Assembly: GCA_021647535.1 (NCBI GenBank)
Contig: JAKIUO010000066.1
Coordinates: 1-14,430 of the forward strand
DNA: 14,430 nucleotides
Reading direction: 5' to 3'
Source of the DNA: Hyphomicrobiaceae bacterium
GTDB lineage: Bacteria; Pseudomonadota; Alphaproteobacteria; Rhizobiales; JAKIUO01
The notes beneath the pieces were generated by a model that made no database searches, was not told where the DNA came from, and saw only the letters and a program-made list of their open reading frames with translations. Position numbers and translations under genes: made by a program. Positions 6,036 to 12,655 of the stretch are shown here, piece by piece. Positions within the stretch are counted from its first letter, which is position 1. Each line of letters opens with the position of its first letter.

Positions 6036-7163
6036 TCACCGGCAATAGTTCGATCTTCTTCTTGGAGCCCTGTCCAGATGGAAATGGTTTTTGTGGGCGG
6101 CGTTGGCGTTGGGGCCGAGCACGGTGCCGAAATATTTGCAGGCGGATGTGTGCAGCTCGTGCAAAAAGCTGGCTTTGTCCTGATCGGGGCTGTCCCAGTC
6201 AGTGAGCAGGCTGATTTTCATGCCGCCTTCCAGTTCAAACCAGGCGATATCCAGCGCATTGGCAAAGGCGTGCTCACTGATTTTTGTTTTGGTGTAGTCA
6301 TAGCGGTTGCGACAGACATAAGATGAAATATTTCTGATCTGCCTGACTGGCTTGCCAAAATGCTTTTGCGCCAAAGGCTGCACGGAGCGAGCAAGCCATT
6401 GGCGCAGGCTGGAGATCATCGGGCAAGAAAGAGTGGCGGCAGGACGGATGCTGACATCCCCGTAAACCTGTTTTGACAGTCCGCCAATATTGGCCAGCAA
6501 GACAGGAGCCGGATTGCCGCATCGCCCTTTTTTGGCCGGAGGTAGAAGAGGCAGATTGATGCCAAGCTGGGTGCATTGGCTGACGGCTTCGTCAATGGTC
6601 GATTGGGTCCAGTCCGGTTCCTTGATTTTTGAGGGGGGCAGATAGGGCTTTCTAGTGGGCAGCGGTGGCAGGGCTGCCGAAGCGGTGTTGTCTCTTGTCC
6701 TTTGCAATGAGGGCCGCGTCTTTTGTTTTGATTGCCGTTTTTTCCACCTGGTCTGTTTGAGTGGCGCTTTTTGGAGACGCCTGGATTTGTTGCGTGATCT
6801 GGCCAGGTGACGGGGATTGCGCACTGGCAGGGGAGGCGGCGCCAGATGTTCCTGCGTTTTTCCATTGTTTGGCGCTGCGAGGGCCGGATTGATTTTCCTG
6901 TTCCGGTTTCTGCGGTTTCTTTTTCGTCTGTACCGTCGCTTCTGCAGGCCAAGTTTTCGTTTCAGGGTGCGAAGTCCGGGTATGGAAAAGGGTGATTTGG
7001 CCGCCGCACTTGAAATGGCAAGGGGCGTAATGTCAACGGGTAAAAGGATCAGTGAAAAAAAGAGTGCCAAGACCAGCTCTTTTTGGGCCAGCCCTTTTGC
7101 GGGAGAGGCGCTGAGCCAAGAGTGTGCTTGACGGAGGATAAAATGAAAGGCTTTGTAGATCAT
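6036..7163 (-). CDS. Extensin-like family protein (exported, possibly frame-shifted middle)
   Basis: The C-terminal 192 residues (about 184-375) match the bacterial extensin-like C domain: several cysteines, SEHAFANALDIAWFELEGG, and a final HKNHFHLDRAPRRRSNYCR. The SEHxxxxALD and HFHLD blocks recall M15-type zinc peptidase motifs, so a cell-wall peptidase-like role is plausible but inferred. The N-terminus holds a hydrophobic stretch (LVLALFFSLILLPVDI) followed by AAA, a likely signal peptide or membrane anchor. I chose the ATG at 7163; the frame is open to 7289, so the start is uncertain. The linker between them (about 6690-6990) is extremely Arg-rich and full of AGA/AGG/CGA codons, while the -1 frame there reads as an ordinary Pro/Gln/Lys/Ala linker. 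A pair of compensating frameshifts is suspected. Confidence 0.75.
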   Translation of the reverse strand: MIYKAFHFILRQAHSWLSASPAKGLAQKELVLALFFSLILLPVDITPLAISSAAAKSPFSIPGLRTLKRKLGLQKRRYRRKRNRRNRNRKINPALAAPNNGKTQEHLAPPPLPVRNPRHLARSRNKSRRLQKAPLKQTRWKKRQSKQKTRPSLQRTRDNTASAALPPLPTRKPYLPPSKIKEPDWTQSTIDEAVSQCTQLGINLPLLPPAKKGRCGNPAPVLLANIGGLSKQVYGDVSIRPAATLSCPMISSLRQWLARSVQPLAQKHFGKPVRQIRNISSYVCRNRYDYTKTKISEHAFANALDIAWFELEGGMKISLLTDWDSPDQDKASFLHELHTSACKYFGTVLGPNANAAHKNHFHLDRAPRRRSNYCR

Positions 7164-7300
7164 GATCAAGCTTGTACACCTTGGCTTGGAAAAATACGAT
7201 GACATATATAGCACAATGAGGACTGGTTTGCGACAGTCCATGGCATTTACTGATCGTACGGTGTTTTTTGCAAAAAGTTTGCCAATCAAGGGGGAAACGC

Positions 7301-8359
7301 GTGGGAGCGGAAACTTTATACACGGAAAAGCGTAACAGGTTGGGCCTTTTGACGCTTAATCGCCCGGGATCTTTGAATGCGCTTGATGAAGAAATGATCA
7401 TGGCTTTGAGCGCGGCCCTGCAAAACTGGCAAGATGATCCGCAAATCTATGGGGTTATTCTGCAGGCCAGGGGAGAGCATGCCTTTTGCGCCGGGGCTGA
7501 TGTCAAGCAGATCAGCGCGTTGGGGCAAAAGGATCTGTCAGCGGCACGGGCTTTTTTCGAGAAAGAATATCGCTATAACTGGCAGCTGCACAATTTTACC
7601 AAGCCTCATATCGCCTTGATGAACGGTCTGGTATTGGGGGGCGGCGTTGGTATCAGCCTTTATGGAACGCACCGTGTGGCCGCTAAAAACTATGCTTTTG
7701 GGATGCCTGAGACCGCCATTGGCTTGATCCCGGATGTCGGGGCCAGCTGGTTTTTGGGGCATTTGCCCAATTCGATGGGACTTTATCTGGCGCTGACGGG
7801 GCGCTCGATCACTCGCTCGGATGCTTATGGGCTCGGCCTTGTGACGCATTGTATTGATGCCGAGCATTTTTCCCCTATCAAGCAGGCCATAAGCGAAGGT
7901 GAGCCGGTGGATGTGCTGCTTGATGGGTTGCATGAAGATCCGGGGAAGGGGGAGTTGCACTCCCGACATGGCTGGATTGAAGCGATTTTTTCGGCCTCGA
8001 CCCTTGAAGAAATCATGCACCGCGCCAAAGCTTTGGCGGATGAAAGCGAGGGCTGGTCGCAAAAAGTGCATGACGAGCTGGCGCAAAAATCACCAACCTC
8101 TTTGCATTTGGCTCATGCTTTGTGGAAAAAAGGGCGCCAGTCCAGTCTGCGCCGGGCTTTAGGGCGGGAATATAATGTTGTTGCCACTCTTTTGGCGGGG
8201 CCAGATTTTCATGAGGGCGTGCGCGCCATGCTCATTGACAAGGACAAAAGCCCGGCCTGGCAACCTTCACAACTGTCTGACGTTTCAAAGGCTGAACTTG
8301 AAACGTTTTTCGAAAATGAAGGCCGTCAGCTGCAACTGAGGGAGCAGGTGGGCGTGTAG
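7301..8359 (+). CDS. 3-hydroxyisobutyryl-CoA hydrolase / enoyl-CoA hydratase family protein
   Basis: A 352-residue crotonase-fold enzyme of the HIBCH branch, which releases 3-hydroxyisobutyrate from its CoA ester in valine breakdown. The CoA-binding HAFCAGADVKQ is at 60-70, the oxyanion loop MNGLVLGGGVGISL at 107-120, and PETAIGLIPDVGASWFLG carries Glu137 and Asp145 with the 8-residue spacing of the HIBCH catalytic pair. The length and the C-terminal ECH_2 region favour hydrolase over a short enoyl-CoA hydratase. I chose the GTG at 7301, since AAGGGGG lies directly upstream; a TTG at 7268 has no such site. No other valine-pathway gene is adjacent. It is divergent from the extensin-like gene. 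Confidence 0.88.
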   Translation: MGAETLYTEKRNRLGLLTLNRPGSLNALDEEMIMALSAALQNWQDDPQIYGVILQARGEHAFCAGADVKQISALGQKDLSAARAFFEKEYRYNWQLHNFTKPHIALMNGLVLGGGVGISLYGTHRVAAKNYAFGMPETAIGLIPDVGASWFLGHLPNSMGLYLALTGRSITRSDAYGLGLVTHCIDAEHFSPIKQAISEGEPVDVLLDGLHEDPGKGELHSRHGWIEAIFSASTLEEIMHRAKALADESEGWSQKVHDELAQKSPTSLHLAHALWKKGRQSSLRRALGREYNVVATLLAGPDFHEGVRAMLIDKDKSPAWQPSQLSDVSKAELETFFENEGRQLQLREQVGV

Positions 8360-8431
8360 CTGGTTCGCTTTGGCACACTGGTTCATCTTCTGTTAACCAT
8401 CAAATTTAAGCTCTGATTAGCGACTATTACC

Positions 8432-8437
8432 TATAAT
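8432..8437 (+). promoter_or_regulatory. -10 element upstream of ldtR
   Basis: A perfect TATAAT lies 36 bases before the ldtR ATG, giving a predicted start near 8444 and a leader of about 30 nt. No good -35 hexamer is seen at 16-18 bases upstream, so the promoter may need an activator or be weak. Confidence 0.45.
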
Positions 8438-8473
8438 CCATTTAGTTGAGCGTTTGTTGGAGTGGGTGTTGCT

Positions 8474-8989
8474 ATGAGTTTAGGACTTGATCGGGTTGTT
8501 GTTGTTGGGGATACCGTGGAGAATGCGGGAGAATTCAAGGACGTTTATTTGCAGATGTTGCGCCAGCTGGAGCGTCTGCATCGCTTGTTGCTTGACGTGA
8601 TCAAGGATGAGTTTGAGCGCGGTTCGAACTGGGATATCAAGGCTGTTCAGGCGCTTTTGCTCTATAATATTGGGGACAAGGAACTAACGACAGGTGAATT
8701 GCGGGCGCGCGGTTATTATCTGGGATCAAATGTCACCTATAATCTCAAAAAGCTGGTTGCAGCCGAGTATATTGAGCAAAAACGCTCACATCAGGATCGC
8801 CGCTCGATCCATATTCGCCTCACAGAGCAGGGGAAACGGGTTTGCCAGACGATTGACCGCCTGTATGATCGTCAGTTGCAGGCGGTGGGCGAAGTTGGCG
8901 GGCTGGCCATGGATGAAATGTCGAGCATGAACGAAAACATGCAAAGACTGGAGCGTTTCTGGCAAGATCAGATCCGCTTCAAGCTTTGA
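8474..8989 (+). CDS. ldtR: LdtR-type MarR family regulator
   Basis: A 171-residue winged-helix MarR family protein. The N-terminal dimerisation helices (VYLQMLRQLERLHRLLLDVIKDEF) lead to NIGDKELTTGELRARGYYLGSNVTYNLKKLV, which is strikingly like the recognition region of LdtR from Rhizobiales and Liberibacter. The wing is HQDRRSIHIRLTEQGK. LdtR is known to control an L,D-transpeptidase gene and stress tolerance, and the next gene here is that transpeptidase, which supports the call. The start at 8474 has GGAG 12 bases upstream; a GTG at 8462 is possible but too close to that site. A 429-base gap to ldtP points to a separate promoter there. Confidence 0.88.
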   Translation: MSLGLDRVVVVGDTVENAGEFKDVYLQMLRQLERLHRLLLDVIKDEFERGSNWDIKAVQALLLYNIGDKELTTGELRARGYYLGSNVTYNLKKLVAAEYIEQKRSHQDRRSIHIRLTEQGKRVCQTIDRLYDRQLQAVGEVGGLAMDEMSSMNENMQRLERFWQDQIRFKL

Positions 8990-9353
8990 GCATGATCTCC
9001 CAAATCCTACCAGAACAGGTGATGGCCTCGCCCTAAGCGAGAGGCTTGCAACTATCAAATGGGGGTGGTGATGGGGCGATCGTCTCGACACAAGCCCCGA
9101 AAACAGGGGATAACCTTAGTTTTAGTGCTATTTAAGCCACAATTCTCCAGCAGAGCGTTCTTTGAGTGCGCATATCCTTAATTCGCCCCATTCTGTAAAC
9201 ATTATGAAAAGACAATTAGAGGCATGATCAGAAAAACGGGCCGTCACGATCGTGTGAGAAGTGTCCATAGGCATTGAAAATAAGTTTTGTTGCCTTCACT
9301 ATTGGATAAAGCTTCAAGAGTGGTTTGTTAATTCGTGTCGATATGATGAGATC

Positions 9354-9384
9354 GCACCATGAACCGAATTTACGTTCGGGGTGC
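9354..9384 (+). promoter_or_regulatory. Leader hairpin before ldtP
   Basis: GCACC (9354-9358) pairs with GGTGC (9380-9384) and CCGAA (9364-9368) with TTCGG (9375-9379), giving a 10-bp stem with a 5-base bulge on the left and a 6-base loop. If transcription begins about 7 bases after the TATGAT at 9342-9347, this hairpin forms the very 5' end of the ldtP transcript. Confidence 0.4.
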
Positions 9385-9403
9385 AGTCGTTGCGCATATT
9401 TGA
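9359..9403 (+). CDS. Possible 14-codon leader ORF before ldtP
   Basis: ATG at 9359 opens a frame encoding MNRIYVRGAVVAHI that ends with a TGA at 9401-9403. That stop overlaps the ldtP ribosome-binding site (GAGGAG, 9402-9407). The ATG lies in the leader hairpin bulge. There is no strong ribosome-binding site for it. A short ORF of this size occurs by chance often, so the case rests on its position alone. Confidence 0.2.
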   Translation: MNRIYVRGAVVAHI

Positions 9404-9418
9404 GGAGAGCCCTGGTAA

Positions 9419-10696
9419 ATGTCTTTACGCAAACCCATGATAAGCTTCATGGCTGGTTCAGTTGTTCTGGTGATGAGCGGTATGGCTCATGCCTTCGATA
9501 GCAGTGACGACAATTCCTGGATGAAATTTGGGGGGCAATATGGTTCTTCAAGTGACTGGCAACAACCCTATGACCGGGGATTTGCCCGCCAGTATGAATC
9601 ACAACCAGCCCGGGGCTATCCAACGGTTCAGCCTGAAAATATCACGCCACTGAAAGACGCCATAAAGCGCTATGCCGCCATTGTTTCTGAAGGAGGCTGG
9701 CAGCCGGTTTCCAAAAAATACAAGCTCAGGGTAGGCAATAGTGGGCCTGTTGTTCGGCAATTGCGAGCGCGCCTTGAAAAAACCGGCGATTTGCGCAATA
9801 AGGGCGGATTATTACAGACCTTTGACTATTATGTCGAGCGTGCAGTGAAAAGGTTTCAACGGCGCCATGGGCTGACGCCTACAGGATTTGTCGACAAAAC
9901 GACAATCCTGGCGCTCAACGTACCGGCGAGTTCGCGACTGAAGCAATTGCGCATTAATTTGACACGTGTGCAGTCTCTTCAACGTAAAAAAACCGGTAAA
10001 TACATCTTCGTCAATATTCCGGCAGCACAGATTGAAGCCATCGAGAATGGCCATGTCATGTCGCGTCATTCTGGTGTGGTTGGCAAGCTGGATCGGCAAA
10101 CGCCGATTTTGACCAGCCATGTCTCAACTATAAGCTTTAATCCCTATTGGACTGTGCCGCCAACCGTGTTGCGCAAGGATCTTATTCCCAAAGCGCGTCA
10201 ATATGCCAAGCATGGCAAAGACATTCTTGCGGCCTATCATATGAAGGCTTTTGATCGCAAGGGTAAAAAGCTCGATCCGCGCACCATTGACTGGAATTCT
10301 GATGAGGTTTTTAAATATGTCTATCGTCAGGATCCGTGGGAAGACAACAGCATGGGGTTCGTGAAGATACATTTTCCCAACAAACATGCGGTCTTCTTGC
10401 ATGACACCCCGTCCAAGAGTGTGTTTGGCCGTAACTTCAGGGCGGATAGTTCCGGATGTGTCAGGGTACAAAATATTCAGCATCTGGTCGCGTGGATCTT
10501 GGCCACAAATGGCTGGAATGATGAGCGTGTGGCAGAAATCAAGCGCTCCAAGGAAACTTTGGCTGTGCGACCCAAAATTACCATTCCGGTTGTATTGGGT
10601 TATGTAACGGCCTGGGCAACGCCTGATGGCGTGGTGCAGTTCCGTCGCGATCTGTATGGCCGCGATAATGTGGATATTACCGCCTCAGCCTATTAG
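9419..10696 (+). CDS. ldtP: L,D-transpeptidase with peptidoglycan-binding domain
   Basis: A 425-residue exported L,D-transpeptidase, which makes or edits 3-3 cross-links or protein anchors in periplasmic peptidoglycan. A signal peptide runs from MSLRKPMIS through the hydrophobic core to AHA, with cleavage likely after Ala25. A peptidoglycan-binding repeat lies at about 102-170 (GNSGPVVRQLRARLEKTGDL, VKRFQRRHGLTPTGFVDKTT). The YkuD catalytic domain follows from about 195, with His328 in FLHDTPSKS and the nucleophile Cys347 in SSGCVRVQN, the variant of the motif seen in YcbB-like enzymes. GAGGAG precedes the ATG by 11 bases. It follows ldtR, and a strong terminator follows it. Confidence 0.93.
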   Translation: MSLRKPMISFMAGSVVLVMSGMAHAFDSSDDNSWMKFGGQYGSSSDWQQPYDRGFARQYESQPARGYPTVQPENITPLKDAIKRYAAIVSEGGWQPVSKKYKLRVGNSGPVVRQLRARLEKTGDLRNKGGLLQTFDYYVERAVKRFQRRHGLTPTGFVDKTTILALNVPASSRLKQLRINLTRVQSLQRKKTGKYIFVNIPAAQIEAIENGHVMSRHSGVVGKLDRQTPILTSHVSTISFNPYWTVPPTVLRKDLIPKARQYAKHGKDILAAYHMKAFDRKGKKLDPRTIDWNSDEVFKYVYRQDPWEDNSMGFVKIHFPNKHAVFLHDTPSKSVFGRNFRADSSGCVRVQNIQHLVAWILATNGWNDERVAEIKRSKETLAVRPKITIPVVLGYVTAWATPDGVVQFRRDLYGRDNVDITASAY

Positions 10697-10736
10697 GTTG
10701 GGATAGATAGCCCTTTTAAAATTTATGATGTCGATC

Positions 10737-10774
10737 AATGCCATCCTCGGTCCGGGGGTGGCATTCTTCATTTT
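10737..10774 (+). terminator. Rho-independent terminator of ldtP
   Basis: AATGCCATCCTC at 10737-10748 pairs with the GGGGGTGGCATT region at 10754-10765, a 12-bp stem with two G.T pairs and a 5-base loop, followed by a T-rich tail to 10774. It lies 40 bases after the ldtP stop. Confidence 0.8.
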
Positions 10775-10790
10775 AGGCAAGGTTGATTGT

Positions 10791-10806
10791 TTGATCGTGA
10801 CATCAA
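10791..10806. promoter_or_regulatory. Inverted repeat TTGAT-N6-ATCAA upstream of hemA
   Basis: TTGAT (10791-10795) and ATCAA (10802-10806) form a perfect dyad with a 6-base spacer. The half-sites equal those of the FNR consensus, but FNR sites have a 4-base spacer, so it is not a normal FNR box. Its place upstream of a promoter-like segment makes an operator for hemA plausible. Confidence 0.35.
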
Positions 10807-10864
10807 TTTTTACAGATCATTGCAATTCTGTTAATTTGGTATATCATTTCAGAAAAAGGTCGTT

Positions 10865-11023
10865 AGGACATCCGCAGGAATAAGTGAATAGATTTGAGGC
10901 CGGAGTTTTGTTTGTCAGTAAGGCGTGCAAAGGGGCGTGTAGCTGGCACCATAACTCTTTGCAGAACGAAGCTGGCGGACAAAAATACAAGTCAAATCGT
11001 TCAGTTATTTTTGCGGATGTCCT
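10865..11023 (+). ncRNA. Candidate structured RNA or hemA leader element
   Basis: The ends form a 19-nt closing stem (10865-10883 with 11005-11023) in which 17 positions are Watson-Crick and two are G.U. Inside, GATTTGA (10891-10897) pairs with TCAAATC (10992-10998), TTTGTC (10911-10916) with GACAAA (10978-10983), and TGCAAAG (10926-10932) with CTTTGCA (10957-10963), separated by asymmetric internal loops. All four stems nest into one rod. The size and shape resemble rod-like regulatory RNAs such as 6S RNA, but I see no sequence that proves homology. It may instead be part of the hemA 5' leader, or a miniature inverted-repeat element. Confidence 0.45.
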
Positions 11024-11100
11024 TGAGTAGGCCTAAATTCGTCACTAGAACGGATATGAAATTAATAAAACAGCGTAATATTCAAGTAAGGGATGTCTTC

Positions 11101-12318
11101 ATGGATTATAGTGGGATGTTTGACAAGGCTATTAATACCTTGAAAGCAGAAGGCCGTTATCGGGAATTCGCCAATATCAGACGAAAATGCGGTGAATTTC
11201 CTGTAGCCAGACATTATCCGGCAGATGGTCGTCCCCAATGTAGCGTTAAAGTCTGGTGCAGCAATGACTATCTTGGCATGGGGCAAAATGACCTCGTGCT
11301 CTCAGCCATGCATGAGGCGATTGATCGGGTGGGGGCCGGGTCTGGTGGCACCAGGAACATAGCAGGCACAACCCACTATCATGTCATGTTGGAAAAAGAG
11401 CTGGCTGATCTGCATCAAAAAGACGCCGCTTTGCTATTTACATCAGGATATGTCGCCAATGACGCGTCCCTGAGCACGCTGGTTAGGTTATTGCCTGGGC
11501 TGATCATTCTGTCCGATCAAAAAAATCATGCTTCGATGATCGAGGGCATACGCCATGGCGGCGGCGAGAAGCGCATCTGGCGTCATAATGATCTCGAACA
11601 TCTTGAAGAAATGTTGAAAGAAATCGACCCCGAAAAGCCCAAGCTGATCGCCTTTGAAAGCGTCTATTCCATGGACGGCGATATTGCCCCGATTGAGCAG
11701 ATTTGTGATCTGGCCGAAAAATATAACGCCTTGACCTATATTGACGAAGTACATGCTGTTGGTATGTATGGCAGTCGGGGTGGTGGCGTTTCCGAGCGCG
11801 AAGGCATCATGGACCGCATCGATATTATCGAGGGCACCCTTGCCAAGGCGTTTGGTCTGATGGGCGGCTATATCGCTGCCAATGCGAATATATGTGATGC
11901 CATTCGTTCCTATGCATCCGGCTTTATTTTCACCACATCAATCGCGCCAGCCATTGCTGCCGGGGCGCTGGCCAGTGTGCATCATCTCAAAAATTCGTCG
12001 AGCGAGCGCACCATTCAGCAAGAGCGTGCTGCAACTTTGAAAAAGAGACTGGCAGAAAAAGGTCTGCCGGTTATGGAGACGCCCAGCCATATCGTGCCTG
12101 TGATGGTCGGCGATCCGGTGAAGTGCAAAATGTTGACGGACCGTCTGTTGGAAGAATATCGTATTTATGTGCAGCCTATCAACTACCCAACTGTTGCTGC
12201 GGGCACGGAGCGGATACGTCTGACACCTGGTCCCATGCATTCGGATGAAGATATGAATGCGCTGGTTGAGGCTTTGGCCAGTCTATGGAATGAGCTGGAG
12301 CTCAAAAATGCCGCCTGA
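11101..12318 (+). CDS. hemA: 5-aminolevulinate synthase
   Basis: A 405-residue PLP enzyme, the usual length for alphaproteobacterial ALA synthase, condensing glycine with succinyl-CoA as the first step of haem synthesis by the C4 pathway. The start MDYSGMFDKAINTLKAEGRYREFA is the classic N-terminus. WCSNDYLGMG, GAGSGGTRNIAGTTHYH, SVYSMDGDIAPI, Asp215 and His218 in TYIDEVHAVGMYG, and the PLP lysine Lys249 in GTLAKAFGLMGGY are all present. An AAGGGA site precedes the ATG at 11101. The leader contains a large inverted repeat. A small gene overlaps its 3' end by 11 bases. Confidence 0.97.
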   Translation: MDYSGMFDKAINTLKAEGRYREFANIRRKCGEFPVARHYPADGRPQCSVKVWCSNDYLGMGQNDLVLSAMHEAIDRVGAGSGGTRNIAGTTHYHVMLEKELADLHQKDAALLFTSGYVANDASLSTLVRLLPGLIILSDQKNHASMIEGIRHGGGEKRIWRHNDLEHLEEMLKEIDPEKPKLIAFESVYSMDGDIAPIEQICDLAEKYNALTYIDEVHAVGMYGSRGGGVSEREGIMDRIDIIEGTLAKAFGLMGGYIAANANICDAIRSYASGFIFTTSIAPAIAAGALASVHHLKNSSSERTIQQERAATLKKRLAEKGLPVMETPSHIVPVMVGDPVKCKMLTDRLLEEYRIYVQPINYPTVAAGTERIRLTPGPMHSDEDMNALVEALASLWNELELKNAA

Positions 12319-12595
12319 TTCCTCACGAAAAACCGGTTCGGGTAGGGGTGTGGCTCATGGTCAGGGAAAACCTGGCGAAGAGAAAGATGCTCGGGACGGT
12401 GAAGGACTGAGTGGTGGAGATCTGGGCGAGGTTTTTTTCGAGTTCAGGCCAATCGGCAATTATATGCGTGTTGATGCCATTCATGCGCGGACGGGAATCG
12501 AAACCTATGTTCTTGGCCCGCGCAATGCGCCGCCGAACAGCTTGCAAATGCTGGCGCTTCGCAAGCTGAAAACCGTTTTGGACAGGAAAACATAA
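12308..12595 (+). CDS. Small conserved-looking protein downstream of hemA (DUF6898-like)
   Basis: A 95-residue protein that starts inside the end of hemA (overlap of 11 bases) with GGAG about 7 bases before its ATG, so it is probably translated by coupling. The first 40 residues are Gly/Ser/Lys/Glu-rich and likely disordered. The rest (GEVFFEFRPIGNYMRVDAIHARTGIETYVLGP, then ALRKLKTVLDRK) is compact. This pattern, a strand-rich segment with ATGIE-like wording and a C-terminal Leu-Lys helix, resembles small alphaproteobacterial proteins that I believe are labelled DUF6898. No function is known to me. Confidence 0.65.
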   Translation: MPPDSSRKTGSGRGVAHGQGKPGEEKDARDGEGLSGGDLGEVFFEFRPIGNYMRVDAIHARTGIETYVLGPRNAPPNSLQMLALRKLKTVLDRKT

Positions 12596-12620
12596 TATCG
12601 CTCTGACGGTCCGACAGTCG

Positions 12621-12649
12621 GTGACATTTGTTCAAGGCGTCTGTATACT
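12621..12649 (+). promoter_or_regulatory. Strong sigma70-type promoter placing the start at the DjlA-like ATG
   Basis: GTGACA at 12621-12626 and TATACT at 12644-12649 are separated by exactly 17 bases. The expected transcription start, seven bases downstream of the -10, is 12656, which is the A of the ATG. A small dyad CCGA-CAG-TCGG lies just before the -35. Confidence 0.6.
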
Positions 12650-12655
12650 GTCGTC

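Larger units (their letters stand above)
8990..9418 (+). promoter_or_regulatory. ldtR-ldtP intergenic regulatory region
   Basis: A 429-base stretch without a credible long gene. It starts with a stem-loop at 9025-9045 (GCCTCGC/GCGAG-a-GGC) after ldtR, with no T run. A 10-bp perfect palindrome CACGATCGTG is at 9245-9254 and is a candidate operator. A TATGAT at 9342-9347 could be a -10 element, with start near 9354. A hairpin and a 14-codon upstream ORF follow. Control of ldtP by LdtR is known from related bacteria, but its binding sequence cannot be confirmed here. Confidence 0.45.
10697..11100 (+). promoter_or_regulatory. ldtP-hemA intergenic region and hemA leader
   Basis: This 404-base gap holds the ldtP terminator, an inverted repeat TTGAT-N6-ATCAA at 10791-10806, an AT-rich promoter-like segment (TATATC at 10840-10845, weak -35), the large paired element at 10865-11023 and the hemA ribosome-binding site (AAGGGA about 8 bases before 11101). 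The hemA frame is open upstream to 10894, but only the ATG at 11101 gives a normal ALA synthase. Confidence 0.55.

Noticed and set aside
6416..6952. 178-residue minus-strand frame overlapping the extensin-like gene
   Set aside because: It is a different frame from both the extensin domain and the better linker frame, Cys/Arg/Pro-rich without motifs, and lacks a ribosome-binding site.
8392..8410. CtrA box upstream of ldtR (two TTAA motifs)
   Set aside because: The two TTAA motifs are separated by 9 bases, not 7, so it does not fit the consensus.
10791..10806. Canonical FNR box
   Set aside because: The spacer is 6 bases rather than the required 4, so it is reported only as an inverted repeat.
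10894..11100. N-terminal extension of hemA from an upstream GTG
   Set aside because: The added 69 residues do not occur in ALA synthases, run through the paired element, and the ATG at 11101 has a good ribosome-binding site and the classic N-terminus.
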